From contig JAFXUD010000047.1 of the NCBI GenBank assembly GCA_017535315.1, positions 62,001-126,000 on the forward strand: a stretch of DNA of 64,000 nt. The letters run 5' to 3'. The notes beneath the pieces were generated by a model. That model was not told the DNA's origin and ran no database searches. It saw only the letters and a list, made by a program, of their open reading frames with translations. A program made the translations under genes and the position numbers. Each line of letters opens with the position of its first letter. Within the stretch, counting starts at the first letter, position 1. Positions 49,970 through 59,040 of this stretch are shown piece after piece. Origin of the DNA: Victivallales bacterium (GTDB lineage: Bacteria > Verrucomicrobiota > Lentisphaeria > Oligosphaerales > Oligosphaeraceae).

Positions 49970-52900
49970 ATGAAAAATACCCTTATCACTGTAGCCCTTT
50001 CGCTCCTGACAGCCGCATCCCTGACGGCGCAAGAACAACTGGTTGAATACACTGGCGACGCGCTGAAAGCCCCCAACGTGATGGCCTGCTGGCAATTCAA
50101 GCCTGGCAGCGAACTGAAGGATTCCGCAGGCAGGGCCCCTGACCTCAAACTTCAGGGGAAGTCCTCCTTTGTCAAGGACGGTAAGTTCGGCGGCGCGCTG
50201 AAATGCCTTGGAAGCGGCCCAACGGACGACAAGCTACAGGGTGTCCAAATCATGAACCCCAAGCTCTTCGCCCCAAAGACCTCCTTCTCAATCGATATGT
50301 GGATCAACCCCGATGAGATCGCCGCAACCACGGGCACTGGCAGCTACTTCCTCATAGACAAGAAGCTTTATTTCTACGCACGCGAATTCGAGAAGGCAAA
50401 CTGGGACTACGGGGCCTGGCTGACCCGCCGCCAGAACAAATTTACCGTCACCTTCTCGCTTGGCTTCAAGGATCACAGCACCTTCCTCACCTCCAGGCCC
50501 TTTGATCTCCCCGCTGGCGAATGGCACCACTTTGCCTTTGCGTATGATGCCCAAGGCTCGGCACGCATTTTCATGGACGGGGAAGCACTGGCTACGGCCT
50601 ATTATCCAGACCACGGCCCCGTCGCCAACGGCACATACATCCTCACCATCGGCGACCGTGTCGGCAGCACCCATAACAGTTTCCCTGGCCTCATCTCTCA
50701 GGTGCGCTTCTGCTCCCCGCAGGCGGATGAATACAAGGGCAAGCCACTCTTTACCACCAATTCAGGCAGGACGGTCTTCTACCGCTTTGAGAAGGACAAC
50801 ATCATCACGCTGAAGCTCTTCAATGACACCACCGAGGACCTTACCGACATCCAAATCGAATACAACGGCCTGGCACTTCCTGAGGCCTCCGTCGCATTAC
50901 TGAAGTCCCATGAATCCTGCGAGGTGAAAGTTCCGCTTGACCTGACCTTGAAACCTGGCAGCTACTCCTTCCCCGCCAAGGCTCTCTATATTCAGAATGG
51001 GAAGCCTGTCGAAATCAAGGGAATATGCGAATATGACCTGATTCCCCGTGAGAACATCTTCATGCCCGTCGTCATGTGGGGAACCGCCGACTCTGAGCCC
51101 CTGAAGAAAATCGGCTTCACGCACGACCTCCGAGGCATGGGCAACTGCCGCGCCTCCTGGGAATCGGAAGAAATCGTGGACCTCACGAAGACCAATTCCG
51201 TGCAAGGCACCTACGACCTACTCAACAAACGGATGAAGGAGGGCATTCACGTCTGCCTGACCACCCGTCCTGGCCCCAATCTCTCCAGAATGTTCCTCGA
51301 CGACCTCTCGCTGCATCGAATCAACCGCAACGGCAAACCAGCAAACACCGACAACCTTGACGCCTGCAATCCCAAGGTTCTCGCCTACGGCTACCGTTTC
51401 GGCAAGAGCATCACTCAAGCTTTCGGGCGTTTCCCCATCTTTGACGCGGCTCTCATCCACTCCGAGGTGCGCGACAACACCGCCCTCTCTTTCCATGATT
51501 TCGAGGTCGAAGCTGCGGAAAAGGCTATCGGGGCGAAGATTCCCGAGCAGGCTATCTCGAAGGGCGGCGTCCCCTACACCGTGCTGCCCGCCTTCCCGCC
51601 CAGCCACATCATCCCCAACGATGACCTTATTCTCAAATACTACTCTTGGTTCTGGAAGGACGGAGACGGGTGGAACCCCCTCCACTCCGCAGTCAACCAC
51701 GGCCTGAAAGACGGCCTCAAGCCGACTGGACGCACCGACTTCTGGACCTTCTTTGACCCTGCCGTGCGCGTGCCTAGTCTTTGGGGCAGTGGCGGCGATG
51801 TCGATTACCTCTCCCAGTGGACCTACTCCTACCCCGATGCCATCAAAATCGGGCAGGCCACTGACGAGCTCTTCGCCATGGCCGAAGGCCGCCCCAATCA
51901 GAAGGTTATGAAAATGACACAAATCATCTGGTACAGAAGCGGCACGGCCCCGATTGAGAAGATGCCCGCCGATGAAAGCAAGCGCGTGCAGTGGGAGCGG
52001 GATATCCCCGACGCCAAGTTCATCACCATCGCGCCCGACCACCTGAGCATCGCCCTCTGGAGCATGATCGCACGCCCTGTCAAAGGCATCATGTACCACG
52101 GCTGGGGATCCCTCATGCCGAACATCGGCGGCACCAGCTACAAGCACACCAACGATGCCACAAAGTACCGCCTCGCCAAGCTCGTCCACGAGGTCATCCA
52201 GCCCTTGGGACCAATGCTGCTGAACGTGCCCGACCACAAGACCGACGTCGCCATCCTGGAGAGTTTCGCCTCCCAGATGTACATGCAGTGCGGCTCCAGC
52301 GGCTGGTCCAACAGTTGGGAGGCGGACATGCACCTGATTCTGCAGTGGGCTGGTTACCAGCCACGTGTCATCTATGACGAAACCATCCGCAAGAACGGTC
52401 TTGGCGACTACAAGGTGCTGGTCATGCCCAACTGCGGCGTGTTGACACAGGACGTCTATGACGAGATCAAGGCCTTCCAGGCGCGCGGTGGAATCATCGT
52501 CTCCGACGAGCGGCTCTGCCCTGCCCTTGTCCCCGACGTCATCATCCCCATCTTTAAGCGCGAGCCAGAACAGGCGAAGGAGAACAAGGAGGCCTTGCAG
52601 GCCATCTCCAAGAAGCTGCGTGAGCAGTTGGCCCCCTTCTACCATGCCCCGTTCAAGACCAGCAATGAAGATTTGGTGGCGCGTTTGCGCAAGTTCAACT
52701 CCACCGACTACCTGTTCGTCATCAACGACAAGCGCACCTACGGCAACTATGTCGGCCAGTACCGCAAGGTCATGGAGGATGGTCTCCCCAATGAGGGCAC
52801 CGTCACCCTGGCTCGCAAACAGGGTGTCGTGTATGACCTGACCACCTCCAAACAGGTCAACGCCACCATCGGAAATGACGGCATCAGCATTGAGACAGCC

Positions 52901-53242
52901 CTGGGACCTGGCGATGGCAAGCTCTACCTCGTCACAGCCTCCCCAATCGCAAAGGTCACCGCCAAGGTGCCGCAAAAGGCCTCCCGTGGCACTGACTTCA
53001 ACGTGACTCTCAACGTCGTAGGCGGCAATGGGCGCAATATGGACGCCGTCATCCCGCTGGCTGTCACCATCAAGGATCCGTCTGGCAACGTCGCCGAGTT
53101 CAGCGGCTACCATGCAGCCGTTAACGGCAAACTCACCCTCACCCTGAACGTGGCCCCCAACGACATGAGCGGCATCTGGACGCTTGAAGCCAAGGAACTC
53201 GCCTCAGGCCTCACAACACTGGCACAGATTCCTGTATTCTAG
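49970..53242 (+). CDS. secreted LamG-domain protein with GH42-like (beta-galactosidase-type) region
   Basis: 1090 residues; strong AAAGGAGG site and signal peptide MKNTLITVALSLLTAASLTA. Residues about 40-260 are a LamG/concanavalin-like domain (FSIDMWINPDEI, WHHFAFAYDAQGSARIFMDG). The middle (about 360-700) looks like a glycoside hydrolase barrel, and residues about 755-860 (HKTDVAILESFASQMYM, YKVLVMPNCGVLTQDVYDEI, FQARGGIIVSDE) match the glutamine-amidotransferase-like trimerisation domain of GH42. A beta-sandwich follows. Catalytic Glu residues were not assigned, so activity is uncertain. Follows the HEAT lipoprotein and probably acts on the same glycan. The TAG stop is supplied by a CTAG repeat. 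Confidence 0.72.
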   Translation: MKNTLITVALSLLTAASLTAQEQLVEYTGDALKAPNVMACWQFKPGSELKDSAGRAPDLKLQGKSSFVKDGKFGGALKCLGSGPTDDKLQGVQIMNPKLFAPKTSFSIDMWINPDEIAATTGTGSYFLIDKKLYFYAREFEKANWDYGAWLTRRQNKFTVTFSLGFKDHSTFLTSRPFDLPAGEWHHFAFAYDAQGSARIFMDGEALATAYYPDHGPVANGTYILTIGDRVGSTHNSFPGLISQVRFCSPQADEYKGKPLFTTNSGRTVFYRFEKDNIITLKLFNDTTEDLTDIQIEYNGLALPEASVALLKSHESCEVKVPLDLTLKPGSYSFPAKALYIQNGKPVEIKGICEYDLIPRENIFMPVVMWGTADSEPLKKIGFTHDLRGMGNCRASWESEEIVDLTKTNSVQGTYDLLNKRMKEGIHVCLTTRPGPNLSRMFLDDLSLHRINRNGKPANTDNLDACNPKVLAYGYRFGKSITQAFGRFPIFDAALIHSEVRDNTALSFHDFEVEAAEKAIGAKIPEQAISKGGVPYTVLPAFPPSHIIPNDDLILKYYSWFWKDGDGWNPLHSAVNHGLKDGLKPTGRTDFWTFFDPAVRVPSLWGSGGDVDYLSQWTYSYPDAIKIGQATDELFAMAEGRPNQKVMKMTQIIWYRSGTAPIEKMPADESKRVQWERDIPDAKFITIAPDHLSIALWSMIARPVKGIMYHGWGSLMPNIGGTSYKHTNDATKYRLAKLVHEVIQPLGPMLLNVPDHKTDVAILESFASQMYMQCGSSGWSNSWEADMHLILQWAGYQPRVIYDETIRKNGLGDYKVLVMPNCGVLTQDVYDEIKAFQARGGIIVSDERLCPALVPDVIIPIFKREPEQAKENKEALQAISKKLREQLAPFYHAPFKTSNEDLVARLRKFNSTDYLFVINDKRTYGNYVGQYRKVMEDGLPNEGTVTLARKQGVVYDLTTSKQVNATIGNDGISIETALGPGDGKLYLVTASPIAKVTAKVPQKASRGTDFNVTLNVVGGNGRNMDAVIPLAVTIKDPSGNVAEFSGYHAAVNGKLTLTLNVAPNDMSGIWTLEAKELASGLTTLAQIPVF

Positions 53243-53277
53243 ACAATCTAGACAATCTAGAACTAGACAATCTAGAG
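53239..53277. repeat. CTAGA-N4 array starting at the stop codon
   Basis: CTAG at 53239, 53248, 53257, 53263 and 53272; four of the five units are 9 bp (mostly CTAGACAAT) and one is shortened to 6. The first CTAG contains the TAG stop (53240-53242) of the LamG gene. It ends 10 bases before the next ATG, so the array is almost the whole 44-bp gap. Confidence 0.8.
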
Positions 53278-53286
53278 CAACCACCT

Positions 53287-54636
53287 ATGAAAGACTTTCG
53301 TATCATAACCGCCATCGTTCTGGGCATGTTGACCCTGGAGCGCATATTCATCCTGAAACTGACGAAGAGCAAGAGGGGACAGGAGTTTGTCCGCAGCTTC
53401 CTTCCGCTGCATCCCAATTCCATCTCGGTCATGCGTCTTCCCATGGGCATCATCAGCGCCGTCCTGGCGGCCAATGGGCTCTGGTGCACCGCCACGCTTT
53501 GGTTCAGTTTCTGGATGATCTCCGACCTGACGGACGGCACCATTGCCCGAAACTGCGACCTCGGTTCAGAAACAGGCAAATGGCTTGACCCGCTGAGCGA
53601 CAAGTTCATGTATTTTCCAGTACTGCTTCTCTTCTGCTTCTCCAAAGAGACCAACGTGAACCTGGAAAAATGGCCTGTCTTTTCCTTCATCATCATTGAT
53701 GTCATCGGGCAATTTTCCCGCCTCTTCGTCAAGAAAAAGGCGGCGAACCAGTTCGGAAAAGCCAAAACGGCGCTGGTCACCATCCTGCTTTCGTTGCTTG
53801 CCCTCAACCAGATAGACGACCTGATTGTCGTCAATTCACCCGTCGCGAATGGCATCATGATCGCCGCGCTCATTCTGGCGTTCCTGTCCTGCTATTGCAA
53901 AATCATCCCAGACAATTGGTATGCCAACACCCTGACGCTGGCGAACTTCATTTGCGGGTTGCTGGCCATCTACCAGGCGGTTCATGGTCATTTCCTCTAT
54001 TGCATGATTCTAGTCTTCATCGGGCAGTTCTTCGACCTTTTCGACGGGCGCCTTGCGCGGAAATATGGTTCGACAAAGCGCGGCGCCCTTTTCGACGACA
54101 TCGCCGACGCAACCAGCTTCGGCTTCGCCATCGGCACGATGATCTTCTGCTGCCTGAAGGAAAAATACAGCAACATCAACGCCGTCATCGCGGCGCTTAT
54201 CGCCATCTTCTACTGCGGATGCCTCATCTACAGGTTGTACCGCTTCCTGAAGCCGACAAAGCAACTGCCCAAGGGAATTTTCCAGGGGCTCCCCTCTCCC
54301 GCTGGTGCCATGTTCGCGGGCTCCGCCGTGCTGGTTGCCCTTGAGTGCCATCTTCCATTTGGCGGAATCCCATCGGCAATCTGCGTTATTCTCTCCTCAT
54401 TTCTGATGGTGTCCAACGTAGAGTATTGCCATGTTGGGCAGACGCTCTGGCCCGCCATGCCCAAAGCCATCAAACTACTCCTGATGATTCTGTTCACCAT
54501 CCTGGCCGTCTTTGCCATCACGCAGAAGATGTACCGCCCATCCTTCGTTTACTGCTGCTTTGGGTTCACCCTCTTCTACTTAATCTATGGCATCAACTCC
54601 GTCAACCGAATCAAGCCCGTTGACAACCCGCAATAG
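53287..54636 (+). CDS. two-headed CDP-alcohol phosphotransferase (PgsA-like + PssA-like)
   Basis: 449 residues with about 12 hydrophobic segments. Two complete CDP-alcohol phosphotransferase motifs occur. The first, D80-LTDGTIAR-x8-G-KWL-D-PLS-D, matches the family spacing exactly and is PgsA-like (LDPLSDK). The second at residues 250-274, D-LFDGRLAR-x7-G-ALF-D-DIA-D then ATSFGFA, is PssA-like. Each half carries its own helices. Family members condense CDP-diacylglycerol with glycerol phosphate, serine or inositol phosphate to make phospholipids. A single chain with both activities could make two headgroups, or one half may be structural. Located 3 bases before the histidine kinase gene. Confidence 0.85.
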   Translation: MKDFRIITAIVLGMLTLERIFILKLTKSKRGQEFVRSFLPLHPNSISVMRLPMGIISAVLAANGLWCTATLWFSFWMISDLTDGTIARNCDLGSETGKWLDPLSDKFMYFPVLLLFCFSKETNVNLEKWPVFSFIIIDVIGQFSRLFVKKKAANQFGKAKTALVTILLSLLALNQIDDLIVVNSPVANGIMIAALILAFLSCYCKIIPDNWYANTLTLANFICGLLAIYQAVHGHFLYCMILVFIGQFFDLFDGRLARKYGSTKRGALFDDIADATSFGFAIGTMIFCCLKEKYSNINAVIAALIAIFYCGCLIYRLYRFLKPTKQLPKGIFQGLPSPAGAMFAGSAVLVALECHLPFGGIPSAICVILSSFLMVSNVEYCHVGQTLWPAMPKAIKLLLMILFTILAVFAITQKMYRPSFVYCCFGFTLFYLIYGINSVNRIKPVDNPQ

Positions 54637-54638
54637 CC

Positions 54639-55811
54639 ATGCCCATCAAGGACCGAAAATTCGCTGACAAAATCCTCCAGCACCTGGATAAGCTGGACAA
54701 CGCCAGCCTTCAGAGATACCTTCTGCGTCTCATCAATGACAAGGGCTTCCTAGAAAGCATCTTCAACACCATTCGCGAAGGGATCATTGTTATCGACGGC
54801 AATCTGAACATCCAGTTCGTCAACTCCGCCTGCAAGCCGATGCTCGGCATCTCGCAGGAGGATGTCGGAAAAGGAATTGCTTCCTTCTTCCGTATGCTGC
54901 CCTGGCAGCAACTCCTCGACAAGTCATCCAAGATTCCTTCCGCTTCCAGGCGGGAAATCGAAATATTCTACCCCGAGCATCGTTTCCTGAGCTTCTATCT
55001 CATGCCCATCACCGATGAACAGGAGACAAAGCATTCCGACATTCCCCTTGCGACCCTAATCTTCCAAGATGTCACGGAAAGCATCCAAACGGCGGAGATT
55101 AACCTGGAAACGCAGAAAATCAAGGCCATCACGCAGCTTGCGGCTGGCGTCGCACATGAACTTGGCAATCCGCTCAACAGCCTCGGCATCCACCTCCAAT
55201 TGATGCAGCGTGCCATCCGAAAAATGCCAAAGGACGACACCACGCAGCAGTTGGATGAGTTTGTGAAAACCGCCTCAACCGAGGTGAAGCGGCTGGATTC
55301 CATCGTTAAGAACTTCCTTGCGGCCGTGCGTCCAGTCCCACTGACCCCGCAGCCAGTCAACATCCAACAGCTCCTGACGGCGGCCATCACCTTCATGAAG
55401 AACGAGATTCTTGCGAGAAATATCAACGTCGATTACCAAAGCAATACTCCACTCCCGACGATTTTCGGCGATCCAGACCAGTTGACGCAGGCCTTCTTCA
55501 ACATCATCAAGAACGCCATCCAAGCCATGCCAGACGGAGGACAGCTTTTCATCTGCTGCTTCACCGACGACATCTTCCTCAACATCAAGTTCATCGACAC
55601 AGGCAAAGGCATCAGCGAGGAGGAGATGCGCCAAATCCTCGATCCGTACTTCACCACAAAGAGTTCGGGAACGGGACTGGGTCTGCTTATCGTCGATAGA
55701 ATCATCCGCGCCCATGGCGGAACCCTCGCCATTGAGGGTGAGCCAGGCAAAGGCGCTGCCTTCACCGTCAGCCTCCCGCTCCAGGTAAGGCAGACTCGAC
55801 TATTGAACTAA
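54639..55811 (+). CDS. cytoplasmic sensor histidine kinase (PAS-HisKA-HATPase, NtrB-like)
   Basis: 390 residues, no transmembrane segment. Residues about 35-150 are a PAS domain (ESIFNTIREGIIVIDGNLNI), the HisKA block is AAGVAHELGNPLNSLGIHLQ with the phosphorylated His near residue 173, and the ATPase has GDPDQLTQAFFNIIKNAIQA (N box), FIDTGKGISEEE (G1) and TGLGLLIVDRII (G2). The H-E-L-G-N-P-L-N motif is of the HPK4/NtrB type. With the sigma-54 regulator encoded 7 bases downstream it forms a two-component system. The input signal is unknown; the adjacent phosphotransferase gene hints at envelope or lipid state but that is inference. Confidence 0.92.
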   Translation: MPIKDRKFADKILQHLDKLDNASLQRYLLRLINDKGFLESIFNTIREGIIVIDGNLNIQFVNSACKPMLGISQEDVGKGIASFFRMLPWQQLLDKSSKIPSASRREIEIFYPEHRFLSFYLMPITDEQETKHSDIPLATLIFQDVTESIQTAEINLETQKIKAITQLAAGVAHELGNPLNSLGIHLQLMQRAIRKMPKDDTTQQLDEFVKTASTEVKRLDSIVKNFLAAVRPVPLTPQPVNIQQLLTAAITFMKNEILARNINVDYQSNTPLPTIFGDPDQLTQAFFNIIKNAIQAMPDGGQLFICCFTDDIFLNIKFIDTGKGISEEEMRQILDPYFTTKSSGTGLGLLIVDRIIRAHGGTLAIEGEPGKGAAFTVSLPLQVRQTRLLN

Positions 55812-55818
55812 TCTTTTT

Positions 55819-57201
55819 ATGCCACGATCCAAACACACCATCCTCATCATCGATGATGAGAAAAACACCAGGGACGGCCTCAAGCTTGCCCTGGAAGACA
55901 AATACAGAATACTACTGGCGGAAGATGCCATCAAAGGGCTGAAACTGTTGAACGAGAACCAGGTATCCATCGTGCTCACCGACCTGAGGATGCCTGGCAT
56001 GGATGGCATGGACTTCATTCGCCAAGTCATGGCGGGCCCCCAGAAGCCCCTCATCATCATGCTCACGGCATACGGTTCCATCCAGACCGCCATCGAGGCC
56101 ATGAAGCTCGGCGCATACGACTATGTCTCCAAACCCGTCGATCTGGACAACCTGGAGATGATGATAGAACGCGGTCTCGCAACCCTCGCTCCCCCGCAGG
56201 ACGACCAGGACAGCAAAAAGGCGGAAGTCCTCTCCAACATCGTCGCCGTCTCCGACAAGATGAAGAAACTGATGGAACTGGTCACACAGTCCGCAGATTC
56301 CACGGCAACCGTTCTTCTTCTCGGCGAATCAGGCACGGGCAAGGAGGTCATCGCGCATGCCCTGCACGCACTCTCCAACCGTGCGGACAAGCCGTTCACC
56401 GCCGTCCATTGTGCGTCCCTCAATCAAAACCTGCTGGAAAGCGAGCTGTTCGGGCATGAGAAGGGGGCCTTCACAGGCGCGACCTCACGCTTCATCGGGC
56501 GCTTCGAATCCGTCGAGGACGGCACACTCTTTCTGGATGAAATCGGTGAAATCAGCCTCCCTACCCAGGTCAAACTGTTGCGTGTCCTTGAAAACCGCAC
56601 CTTCGAGCGGGTGGGCGGCACCGAGCAGCTCAACATGCGTGCGCGCCTGGTTGCCGCCACCAACCGCGACATGGCGGCGATGGTCCGCGAGGGCACCTTC
56701 CGCGAAGACCTCTACTACAGGATGAACGTCGTCACCATTGAGATTCCCCCGCTTCGCGAACGCAAGGAGGATATCCCCGCCCTGCTCGATTTCTTCCTCA
56801 AGCGAAACCAGGACGCGAAGTCGCACCATATCGTCGGCTTCTCGCCCGAGGCCGTCAACCTTCTGACCGCCTACGACTGGCCAGGCAACGTGCGTGAACT
56901 CCGCAACTGTGTGGAGCGCATGACCGTCTTTGCGCGCGGCCAGGTGCTCACACTCGGCGATGTTCCCGCGGAAATCCGCCAAAGTATCGCCAAGCAATTC
57001 GAGCAGAGCAGACAGGATGCGCAAACACAAGAAGGCACTGCTTCGCAGCAGGACGAACCCCTGGATGTCAAATCCAACGAGAAGGCTCTTATCCTGAAGG
57101 CACTGGCCGAATGCAATGGCAACCGCTCTCATGCTGCAGAAAAACTGCAGATATCACGCAGGACCCTGCAGCGCAAGCTGAAGGAATATGGAATTCAATA
57201 G
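55819..57201 (+). CDS. sigma-54-dependent response regulator (NtrC family)
   Basis: 460 residues. Receiver domain 1-120 with IIDDEKNTR and [14 protein letters not shown] (phospho-Asp about residue 55) and a conserved KP. AAA+ domain about 145-380: [17 protein letters not shown] (Walker A), [15 protein letters not shown] (the GAFTGA loop that touches sigma-54), [20 protein letters not shown] (Walker B). A Fis-type HTH closes the protein ([20 protein letters not shown]). It activates sigma-54 promoters when phosphorylated by its kinase partner upstream. I did not find a convincing -24/-12 sigma-54 promoter in the window. Confidence 0.95.
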   Translation: MPRSKHTILIIDDEKNTRDGLKLALEDKYRILLAEDAIKGLKLLNENQVSIVLTDLRMPGMDGMDFIRQVMAGPQKPLIIMLTAYGSIQTAIEAMKLGAYDYVSKPVDLDNLEMMIERGLATLAPPQDDQDSKKAEVLSNIVAVSDKMKKLMELVTQSADSTATVLLLGESGTGKEVIAHALHALSNRADKPFTAVHCASLNQNLLESELFGHEKGAFTGATSRFIGRFESVEDGTLFLDEIGEISLPTQVKLLRVLENRTFERVGGTEQLNMRARLVAATNRDMAAMVREGTFREDLYYRMNVVTIEIPPLRERKEDIPALLDFFLKRNQDAKSHHIVGFSPEAVNLLTAYDWPGNVRELRNCVERMTVFARGQVLTLGDVPAEIRQSIAKQFEQSRQDAQTQEGTASQQDEPLDVKSNEKALILKALAECNGNRSHAAEKLQISRRTLQRKLKEYGIQ

Positions 57202-58212
57202 ATGCGCCCCTCACTTTACACGCTTTTGCCCAATGGAAACGCCAAATGTCAGGCGTGCGCACACCAGTGCGTAATAAAGCCAGACGGGCATGGTTCTTGT
57301 GGCCAGCGCCGTTTCAACGGCACATCCTTCATCGTCCCAAGAGATGCCGTTTCAGGATTAGCCATTGACCCGATGGAGAAGAAGCCGCTCTACCACTTTC
57401 TGCCTGGCAAGGAAGTCTTGAGCTACGGTATGGTGGGATGCAGCCTTGCCTGTCCTTTCTGCCAGAACTGGGAGATATCTCAGGTCGGACGGGATGAACG
57501 TGCAGATGCTACAATGCGTGCCGTCACAGCAGAGGAGATGGTTGAACTGGCCGTCCAACGCAACGTTCCCGCCATCGCAGCAACCTACAACGAACCCATC
57601 ATCAGCGCCGAATGGACAGCCGACATCTTCGAACTGGCGCACAATAAAGGCATCCGCACCGTCCTCGTCTCCAACGGCTTCGCCTCCCCAGAAGCAGTCG
57701 CGCTTCTGGCTCCTCTGACCGATGCCGCCAACATCGACCTCAAGGCGGGCACTGACGATGGCTACCGCAAGCTGGGAGGCCACCTGCAACCCGTCCTTGA
57801 CACCATAGCCGAGCTTCATAGGCAGGGGGTGTGGCTTGAAGTCACCACGCTGGTCGTGCCAGGCTTCAACAACACACCCGAACACAACACGGCCATAGCC
57901 GAGTTCATCGCCAGCCTCTCGTGCGACATCCCATGGCACATCTCCGCCTATTTCAGCACCTACAAAATGCCATCGACACCTCAGTTCACTTCATTGATCG
58001 ACATTGAGGCCGCCGTGCAATGCGGCAACCAAGCAGGCCTCCACTACATCTACACGGGCAACCTGCGCCCGAACCTTTCGCATGCGGACACGCTCTGCCC
58101 CCACTGCGGCAAGAGGCTCATCCAGCGATTCAACTACACCCTCCAGGGGAACGCCATAAAAAACGGCAAATGTCCCGACTGCGGAGCCATTATAGCGGGA
58201 GTATTTGATTGA
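57202..58212 (+). CDS. amrS: AmmeMemoRadiSam-system radical SAM enzyme (AmrS)
   Basis: 336 residues, starting directly at the base after the previous stop. N-terminal Cys motif KCQACAHQC (CxxCxxxC), then the radical SAM cluster GCSLACPFCQN with Cys80, Cys84 and Cys87 (CxxxCxxC), the glycine-rich ATYNEPI and the substrate strand DAANIDLKAG. A zinc-ribbon-like C terminus (CPHCGKR...CPDCG) is present. The family is named for its usual partners AMMECR1 and Memo. Neither is in this window, so the enzyme is separated from its normal set. The substrate of the family is unknown. Confidence 0.88.
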   Translation: MRPSLYTLLPNGNAKCQACAHQCVIKPDGHGSCGQRRFNGTSFIVPRDAVSGLAIDPMEKKPLYHFLPGKEVLSYGMVGCSLACPFCQNWEISQVGRDERADATMRAVTAEEMVELAVQRNVPAIAATYNEPIISAEWTADIFELAHNKGIRTVLVSNGFASPEAVALLAPLTDAANIDLKAGTDDGYRKLGGHLQPVLDTIAELHRQGVWLEVTTLVVPGFNNTPEHNTAIAEFIASLSCDIPWHISAYFSTYKMPSTPQFTSLIDIEAAVQCGNQAGLHYIYTGNLRPNLSHADTLCPHCGKRLIQRFNYTLQGNAIKNGKCPDCGAIIAGVFD

Positions 58213-58214
58213 CT

Positions 58215-59012
58215 ATGCTAGAGCCAAAGGAACTGCGCAAACACCCAATATTCAAGAAGCTGTGCAGTGAAGCCGCCAAAGCCGCCGCCAAATACGACAT
58301 GCTTCACGAGGGTGACCGTGTCCTTGTAGGCATCAGCGGCGGCGAGGACAGCCTGACCCTCATGCACGTTCTCGACCACCTGCGCCTCCGCGCCCCCTTC
58401 AAGTTTACACTCTGTGCCGTAACCGTCGATATGGACTTTGCCAGCTTCAAAGTGGAGCTGCTGCGCGACTACTGCCTCGCGCAGGGATGGGATTGGCGTT
58501 GTGTCACCCTCGCGGGTCAGGAGCTGCTCAAATCCAAACAGGCGGAGGAGCGTCCCTGCGCACTCTGCTCGCGCCTGCGGCGCGGTCAGATTCACGCCAT
58601 GGCTGACCAACTCGGTTGCAACGTCATTGCCCTCGGCCAGCAGTTGGACGACCTCTGCGCAAGCCTCCTGATGGCTCTTTTTCGCGGCGGCGGCCTGAAA
58701 ACGATGGGCCCCAATGTTCCCGCCGACGGCTCCACCAAACGGCTCATACGCCCTCTCTGCACCATCCGCAAAGCATTGATACACGAGCTAGCCCTGCTGA
58801 TGGAGTACCCCTCCATCCGCTCCTGCCCATATGAGGAGAAATTGAAGGAGGACGGCGACCGCGCCTACCTCGAAAATCTCCTCGCCCAGCTGGATGCCCA
58901 TTTCGGCGACGTGAAGGGTGCCATGCTCACCTCCATGAGCGACGTGCGCCTTGCTCACCTCCTTGATACGCGCTACCTCTCTGGCACCGAAACCGACGCA
59001 GGTAAGCTGTGA
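58215..59012 (+). CDS. TtcA-like tRNA 2-thiolation PP-loop ATPase
   Basis: 265 residues from ATG 58215; a TTG 6 bases earlier overlaps the upstream stop. The PP-loop is VLVGISGGEDSLTLMHVL (SGGxDS), and ERPCALCSRLRRGQIHAMA is the CxxC pair that in TtcA holds an iron-sulfur cluster. GQQLDDLCASLLMALFRGGG fits the family's A-x-G-H-x-D-D block with His replaced by Gln. A third Cys (SCPYEEK) is near residue 207. TtcA adds sulfur to cytidine 32 of certain tRNAs. Relatives with other substrates exist, so the tRNA target is inferred. Follows amrS closely, possibly one operon from 53287. Confidence 0.85.
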   Translation: MLEPKELRKHPIFKKLCSEAAKAAAKYDMLHEGDRVLVGISGGEDSLTLMHVLDHLRLRAPFKFTLCAVTVDMDFASFKVELLRDYCLAQGWDWRCVTLAGQELLKSKQAEERPCALCSRLRRGQIHAMADQLGCNVIALGQQLDDLCASLLMALFRGGGLKTMGPNVPADGSTKRLIRPLCTIRKALIHELALLMEYPSIRSCPYEEKLKEDGDRAYLENLLAQLDAHFGDVKGAMLTSMSDVRLAHLLDTRYLSGTETDAGKL

Positions 59013-59040
59013 AGGACCATTTATCGGCACGAATCTTCTT

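Noticed and set aside
51218-53113. Open frame of 631 codons on the minus strand
   Set aside because: It is fully antisense to the LamG/GH42-like gene, has no recognisable domain or ribosome site, and arises from the GC-rich codon pattern of the + strand gene.
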